A stretch of 9,693 bases of DNA from Oligoflexia bacterium (lineage in GTDB: Bacteria; Bdellovibrionota; UBA1018), in contig JANXTV010000086.1 of assembly GCA_025352185.1 (NCBI GenBank), positions 1 through 9,693 of the forward strand, given 5' to 3'. This document shows positions 6,137 to 9,693 of the stretch, one piece after another (position 1 is the first letter of the stretch; every line of letters begins with the position of its first letter). Both the position numbers and the translations under genes were made by a program. A model generated the notes under the pieces. The model was not told where the DNA came from and did not search any database. It was given only the letters and a program-made list of their open reading frames with translations.

Positions 6137-7270
6137 ATGAAATTTTCTTCGGGTGTCTTCGCCGCATTCACGTTCGCCGCGTTTTTAAGTTTTGCCCATG
6201 CCGGGCAGTGGGAATTAAACGACGTGACCTACGTCCTTCCGCTCCCGACAGCGCTGAACTCCGGTTCGGCGCTCGCGAACTTTATGCCCGAATCGGCGAC
6301 CCTCGAAATGTCGGTCGCTACGGATGATGCCCCCGCTCCCGTTCCCTCTCCAACCTCTCCTCCCTCCGCCGGTATCGAAGGCCAAGTCGGGATTTCCCCC
6401 TGGTTTCAGAAACTCGCGGATAAGCCGAACGAATTTAATCTCAAGGGACGCATCCGCATCGACGGCTGGGTAAACCTCACCGAGGATGGATGTTTAAAAC
6501 TTCGCGCACGTCTTACAACGGGCGAAAAATTTAATAATGAATGGATTAACTCGGGCGTCGGCACGGCCGATCCCGACTTCCGAATCGCCCTCCGACAAGT
6601 CTACGTTAGCCTCGCTTGCTTAAAGGGAATCCAAATCGAAGCGGGGTCAGTACCCGTTAAAAACTTCGGTAATCTCGGTCTCTCGGATAACGGCAGTATC
6701 GATGGCGTCCAAGTTTCCATAATCGATGCCGAACACCAGAGAGAATGGCTCCTTTCCGCGGGACACGTCGGAATCGAAGCCGATCTTTTTAAACGAAATT
6801 TAACCGCGATCAATCACGGAAATATCCAAGTCCGTCAGTCATTCGGGAAAGAAATCAGCGCCTACCTCAGCGTTTCGAACTACGAAAGTACGTTCTATTC
6901 GCGTACGGGAATTCAATGGATCCTCAGCCAGTATTCCGCCTGGTTAAAAGACGTGGGGGCGGATATCATCTTCGCCGACGAAAAATATAGGGGCGTGGCG
7001 GGATATACCCGATTTAACGTCGGACCCTGGAACTCCCGGATCGCGCTGTCGACTAATATTAAGCACCCGACCGAGGGAGAACGCCTCGCCCTCCTCATGA
7101 AACAGTTTTACGGATACGGGAAAAATATTTATTTAGAAACGTCTCGCGACTACTCGAAAACCCTCTCCGTGAATGCTCGAATCCGTCTCGGCGACGCGGG
7201 TCCGATGGCCCTCGCCGGCGTCACCTGGAAGTTTCGCGCGGCGAAACGCGCGCGGAAGCTACCCCAGTAA
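6137..7270 (+). CDS. Exported protein, probable outer-membrane beta-barrel of unknown function
   Basis: Predicted 377 residues. MKFSSGVFAAFTFAAFLSFAHA is a clear Sec signal peptide with an AHA cleavage site after residue 22, which supports this start. There is no recognisable Shine-Dalgarno in the 40 nt upstream. Residues 65-78 are a Pro/Ser/Ala-rich linker (APAPVPSPTSPPSA). From about residue 80 the chain shows repeated alternating polar and apolar stretches with many aromatics and no long hydrophobic helix (FNLKGRIRIDGWVNL, ISAYLSVSNYESTFYSRTG, KTLSVNARIRLGD), as in porin-like barrels. It ends with the strand LAGVTWKF followed by a basic tail of about ten residues. I do not recognise a named family. 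It is transcribed away from the motor operon and may share its control region, so it could be an outer-membrane partner, or it could be an unrelated porin. It meets thiB tail to tail. Confidence 0.8.
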   Translation: MKFSSGVFAAFTFAAFLSFAHAGQWELNDVTYVLPLPTALNSGSALANFMPESATLEMSVATDDAPAPVPSPTSPPSAGIEGQVGISPWFQKLADKPNEFNLKGRIRIDGWVNLTEDGCLKLRARLTTGEKFNNEWINSGVGTADPDFRIALRQVYVSLACLKGIQIEAGSVPVKNFGNLGLSDNGSIDGVQVSIIDAEHQREWLLSAGHVGIEADLFKRNLTAINHGNIQVRQSFGKEISAYLSVSNYESTFYSRTGIQWILSQYSAWLKDVGADIIFADEKYRGVAGYTRFNVGPWNSRIALSTNIKHPTEGERLALLMKQFYGYGKNIYLETSRDYSKTLSVNARIRLGDAGPMALAGVTWKFRAAKRARKLPQ

Positions 7271-7287
7271 AAAACCCGAAAGACCGA

Positions 7288-7306
7288 CCGATCGATTAAC
7301 GATTGG
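7288..7306 (+). terminator. Weak hairpin between the convergent barrel and thiB genes
   Basis: CCGATCG and CGATTGG form a 7-bp stem with one G-U pair around ATTAA, in the 37-nt gap between the two stop codons. No T tract follows, so it is at best a poor intrinsic terminator. In minus-strand RNA the wobble becomes a C-A mismatch. Confidence 0.2.
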
Positions 7307-7307
7307 C

Positions 7308-8399
7308 CTACCGAACGGCTGCGTTCCAGCGTTCGAGAATTCCGTCGACTTTTTCGCGGTCGAACTCGGGCGTGAATTTCTTTTTCGCGATCGGAAGGGA
7401 TTGGAAAGCGACCGGCAATTTTACGCCGAGACGCACGGGCATCATCCACTGGGTTTCGGGGATCTGTTTCTGGACCGCTTCCGAAGTGAGGATTTCCATG
7501 AACTCGAGTGAGCGCTTCTTCATGACCGCGCCACCCGGAGCATCCTTAAGAATTCCGGCTCCTTCGATCTGGACCGGATTACCATCTTCAAAAACGACCG
7601 CCCGGTATCGGTCTGCTTCCGCACATTTCGTTTTCTCGCACTCCGTCCGGTGGTAGGCCTCACTCGAAACATAACTCCAAACGAGCGGTGCTTCACCCTT
7701 CGTAAACATCCCGTAAGCTTGCGACCATCCGGGAGCGAGCGTCACCCACTGGGATTTCAGATCTTTCCAAAAATCCTTAAAGGCTTCGTGCGAAGCCTCG
7801 TCGTCCTTACCGTGCGTCGCCGCTTCCGACCCCAGCACGAACGCCAGCCCCGGAGACGAAGTGCGCGGATCCTCGAGGAGGAGAGATTTCTTAAATCGGC
7901 TCTTTAAAAGTTCTTTCCAAGTCGTCGGAAAGTCCGCGACGGGTAGTTTCTTCGTATCCGCTACGAGCGCGAAGACGCCGAAATCGTAGGGAACGAACGC
8001 TTCGCCGAGCCACCACTCGCGGTCGACAAACTTCATGAACCCGCCCTCACGCGATCGATCAAGCGGAAGCAGGAGATCCTTCACTTTCAGAAAAAGATTT
8101 TGATCAATACCGAGAACCACGTGCGCCTTCGGCTTTCCTCGTTCGAGGTCGAGTTGGAGGCGCGAAAGGAGCTGGCCCGCGTCTCCGACGGTGACGAACG
8201 TAATTTCATCACCCGTCTTCTTTTTATAGGCAGCTTTTAAGATCGGTCCGAGACCCTCTTTCGCCGTTAACGAATCGTAGGTGTAAACGATGAGGGGCGC
8301 AGCGTTCGCGTGCCGAGCGAGGAGCGATAAAAAGAGGGCGATCACGAGGGCTAGCGCGGCCTTAAAAAACACTTCAGGAGAACGGGGCGCGGTTTGCAT
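7308..8399 (-). CDS. thiB: Periplasmic thiamine-binding protein of the ThiBPQ-type ABC transporter
   Basis: Predicted 363 residues, somewhat longer than E. coli ThiB (about 327). A signal peptide with ANA cleavage at about residue 33 directs it to the periplasm, where ThiB captures thiamine and its phosphates for an ABC importer. Stretches I recognise from E. coli ThiB are VYTYDS (38-43), VVLGIDQNL (94-102), VPYDFGVFALV (136-146), EDPRTSSPGL (176-185), GWSQAYGMFTKGE (224-236), SYVSSEAYH (242-250) and TQWMMPV (316-322). No permease (ThiP) or ATPase (ThiQ) gene is in view, and one gene on each side is unrelated, so the importer may be split across the genome. The ATG at 8399 lies 13 nt after the stop of the upstream small gene and has no evident Shine-Dalgarno. 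Translation may therefore be coupled to that gene. A more general family-1 iron or sulfate binding protein is unlikely given the motif match. Confidence 0.92.
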   Translation of the reverse strand: MQTAPRSPEVFFKAALALVIALFLSLLARHANAAPLIVYTYDSLTAKEGLGPILKAAYKKKTGDEITFVTVGDAGQLLSRLQLDLERGKPKAHVVLGIDQNLFLKVKDLLLPLDRSREGGFMKFVDREWWLGEAFVPYDFGVFALVADTKKLPVADFPTTWKELLKSRFKKSLLLEDPRTSSPGLAFVLGSEAATHGKDDEASHEAFKDFWKDLKSQWVTLAPGWSQAYGMFTKGEAPLVWSYVSSEAYHRTECEKTKCAEADRYRAVVFEDGNPVQIEGAGILKDAPGGAVMKKRSLEFMEILTSEAVQKQIPETQWMMPVRLGVKLPVAFQSLPIAKKKFTPEFDREKVDGILERWNAAVR

Positions 8400-8412
8400 G
8401 GATAATTTTCAA

Positions 8413-8769
8413 TTAGAGCGTCGGTGGCTCGGGTTCGCGATTCCCGCCCTCGCGGCCCTTAAACTTCAGGACCCGGAGTTTCGAGTTTGGATCACTTTTA
8501 CTTTTTTCAGTCGGCACTTCATAGCGCCAAAGGATTTCGCAGTGGTGGAGGTGGGTCGTCGTTTCTTCGCTCTTCGCGCGGAGATGGACAACTCCGTTTT
8601 CGAAAAGGGTGACCATGCAGTCATCGACGTAAGTCCCTTCTTCGCCGGGATAAAAGAAAACCACGCGCATCGCCGCGGCGTGCTTCAGGATTCGCACCCC
8701 TTCGAGGGGATTCAGAGACGAATTCGCGATCTTCTTTTTCGGTTGGATACCGAGGAGCCATTTCCACAT
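8413..8769 (-). CDS. Small unrecognised protein, likely co-transcribed with thiB
   Basis: Predicted 118 residues beginning MWKWLLGIQPKKK. The frame stays open upstream to 8943, but that extension is Arg/Gly/Pro-rich, runs through the nadA start and looks non-coding, so I chose the ATG at 8769; another ATG at 8808 is possible. There is no signal peptide. The middle (RVVFFYPGEEGTYVDDCMVTLFENGVVHLRAKSEETTTHLHHCEILWRYEV, about residues 38-88) alternates like a small beta-sheet domain. It contains an HLHHC cluster and another cysteine that might bind metal. The C-terminus is charged and Pro-rich. The stop codon is 13 nt before thiB, so both are probably on one transcript. I do not recognise the family, and no function is assigned. 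The Shine-Dalgarno is weak. Confidence 0.65.
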   Translation of the reverse strand: MWKWLLGIQPKKKIANSSLNPLEGVRILKHAAAMRVVFFYPGEEGTYVDDCMVTLFENGVVHLRAKSEETTTHLHHCEILWRYEVPTEKSKSDPNSKLRVLKFKGREGGNREPEPPTL

Positions 8770-8899
8770 GCTTAAGCACCGGACCCTACCTTTCGCGGGC
8801 CTACGCATCAATCCCCATTTTAGCCCCATTTTAGATTGAAAACACGACTGCCGGAGCCCGCGACAGCCACCCAAAAAGGGAGTAGGATCAGGCCCTAAC
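8770..8899. promoter_or_regulatory. Divergent promoter region between the small gene/thiB and nadA
   Basis: 130 bp that must start transcription in both directions. It holds the tandem 11-bp repeat at 8813-8834. AGGA at 8884-8887 is the nearest Shine-Dalgarno-like match for nadA, but its 12-nt spacing is long. I saw no convincing -35/-10 pair in either direction. No thiamine pyrophosphate riboswitch is evident on the thiB side. Confidence 0.5.
8813..8834. repeat. Tandem direct repeat of CCCCATTTTAG (two exact 11-bp copies)
   Basis: Two exact copies stand head to tail with no spacer, in the middle of the promoter region shared by nadA and the small gene. An 11-bp period is about one helical turn, so both copies present the same face of the DNA. 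On the minus strand each copy contains TAAAAT, a good -10 match, but I found no matching -35. It may be an operator or a chance duplication. Confidence 0.6.
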
Positions 8900-9693
8900 A
8901 TGAGCCCAGGTTCACCCCCCTCCGCATCGCCCACTATACGCAACGCGTTAGATCCTCGTCTGGATCTCGTCGCGGAAATCCGGCGATTGAAGCAGGAAAA
9001 GAACGCCGTATTACTCGCGCACTATTATCAGGAAGAAGAAATTCAGGACATTGCCGACGTGATCGGAGATTCGTTGGACCTCGCTCGAGCCGCGAAAGAT
9101 TCTACCTCCGAAGTCATCGTTTTCGCGGGTGTCCACTTCATGGCCGAAGGGGCAAAAATTCTCAACCCTTCACGCAGAGTTCTCCTCCCCGACATGCGCG
9201 CGGGATGCTCACTCTCGGACTCCTGCCCGCCGGAAGCCTTCGCACGATACCGGGCCCAGCATCCCGATCACTTCGTCGTTTCCTACATTAATTGTTCGGC
9301 TGCGATTAAAGCGCAGTCGGACGTCATCGTCACCAGCACCAACGCCGTAAAAATCGTGAACCGCATTCCTAAAGATCGGCCAATTCTATTCGCCCCCGAC
9401 CGAAACCTCGGCGCCTACGTCGCGAAACAGACCGGACGCGAAATGCTCCTTTGGCAGGGCACCTGTATGGTCCACGAAACTTTCTCCGAGAGAAAAATCG
9501 CGGTCCTTCGGGTCGAACATCCCGACGCGGAGCTCATCGCGCACCCCGAGTGCGAGGCCAGCCTCCTCGCAAAGGCCGACTTTATCGGATCGACCAGCGC
9601 ACTTTTAAATTACGCGATAACAAGTCCGAAGCGGAAATTCATCGTCGCGACCGAGGAAGGCATTCTTCACCAGATGAAAAAGCGGGCATCCGC
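8900..9693 (+). CDS. nadA: Quinolinate synthase (3' end outside window)
   Basis: 264 complete codons are visible; E. coli NadA has 347 residues, so roughly a quarter is missing. NadA is a cytoplasmic [4Fe-4S] enzyme that condenses iminoaspartate with dihydroxyacetone phosphate to make quinolinate in de novo NAD synthesis. Family motifs in order are AHYYQEEEIQDIADVIGDSL (about 41-60), GVHFMAEGAKILNP (about 78-91), AGCSLSDSCP (about 101-110), SYINCSAAIKA, APDRNLGAYV, WQGTCMVHE (about 185-193) and HPEC. Cys103 and Cys189 correspond to cluster ligands Cys113 and Cys200 of E. coli, with the same 86-residue interval. The third ligand lies beyond the window. Neither nadB nor nadC is visible next to it. 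The start is the ATG at 8900, since the conserved region begins about 30 residues in; the ribosome binding site is weak. Confidence 0.96.
   Translation, partial: MSPGSPPSASPTIRNALDPRLDLVAEIRRLKQEKNAVLLAHYYQEEEIQDIADVIGDSLDLARAAKDSTSEVIVFAGVHFMAEGAKILNPSRRVLLPDMRAGCSLSDSCPPEAFARYRAQHPDHFVVSYINCSAAIKAQSDVIVTSTNAVKIVNRIPKDRPILFAPDRNLGAYVAKQTGREMLLWQGTCMVHETFSERKIAVLRVEHPDAELIAHPECEASLLAKADFIGSTSALLNYAITSPKRKFIVATEEGILHQMKKRAS

Noticed and set aside
7173..7511. Plus-strand open frame spanning the end of the barrel gene and the end of thiB
   Set aside because: It crosses two well-supported genes in other frames and has no ribosome binding site or recognisable domain.
8770..8899. Possible thiamine pyrophosphate riboswitch upstream of the small gene and thiB
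   Set aside because: CCTGATC occurs on the minus strand, but the CUGAGA box and the rest of the conserved core are missing.
8770..8943. N-terminal extension of the small minus-strand gene up to an ATG at 8943
   Set aside because: It would overlap the nadA start, contains Gly/Pro/Arg-rich sequence with no pattern, and covers the divergent promoter region. The ATG at 8769 is more sensible.
1..9693. CRISPR array, transposon, tRNA or rRNA genes
   Set aside because: I saw no regularly spaced repeats, transposase-like frame, terminal inverted repeats, or tRNA or rRNA core sequences.

Overview
The window appears to come from a Gram-negative bacterium. It encodes Sec-type signal peptides, a lipobox lipoprotein, an ExbB/ExbD inner-membrane motor, a predicted outer-membrane barrel and a periplasmic thiamine-binding protein. 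A TolQ-type subunit, two TolR-type subunits and a very large periplasmic TPR protein encoded together recall Myxococcota and Bdellovibrionota. No taxonomic marker was compared, so that placement is tentative.

Layout. Positions 1-5772 (minus strand) hold one apparent operon, read from right to left: a von Willebrand factor A (VWA) lipoprotein (5772-4354), a MotA/TolQ/ExbB channel protein (4316-3651), two different ExbD/TolR proteins (3604-3152 and 3150-2668), and a TPR-rich exported protein. The last starts at 2678 and is still open at the window edge after 892 codons. Gaps shrink along the operon (37, 46 and 1 nt, then an 11-nt overlap). Positions 5773-6136 are an AT-rich divergent control region with several inverted repeats. 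Positions 6137-7270 (plus strand) encode an exported protein that looks like an outer-membrane beta-barrel. It faces thiB (8399-7308, minus) tail to tail. A 118-residue unrecognised protein (8769-8413, minus) lies just upstream of thiB and probably shares its transcript. nadA (8900 onward, plus) is transcribed divergently and runs off the right edge.

How the genes may work together. The ExbB/ExbD/ExbD set should form a proton-driven inner-membrane motor. The lipoprotein and the TPR protein are natural candidates for its periplasmic or outer-membrane partners, and the divergent barrel may be another. No TonB, TolA, TolB, Pal or TonB-dependent receptor is visible, so this does not look like a standard Ton or Tol system. 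The layout resembles the AglR/AglQ/AglS motor of myxobacterial gliding, but the cargo or function cannot be read from the sequence. The right-hand part is cofactor metabolism: thiamine capture (ThiB) and quinolinate synthesis for NAD (NadA).
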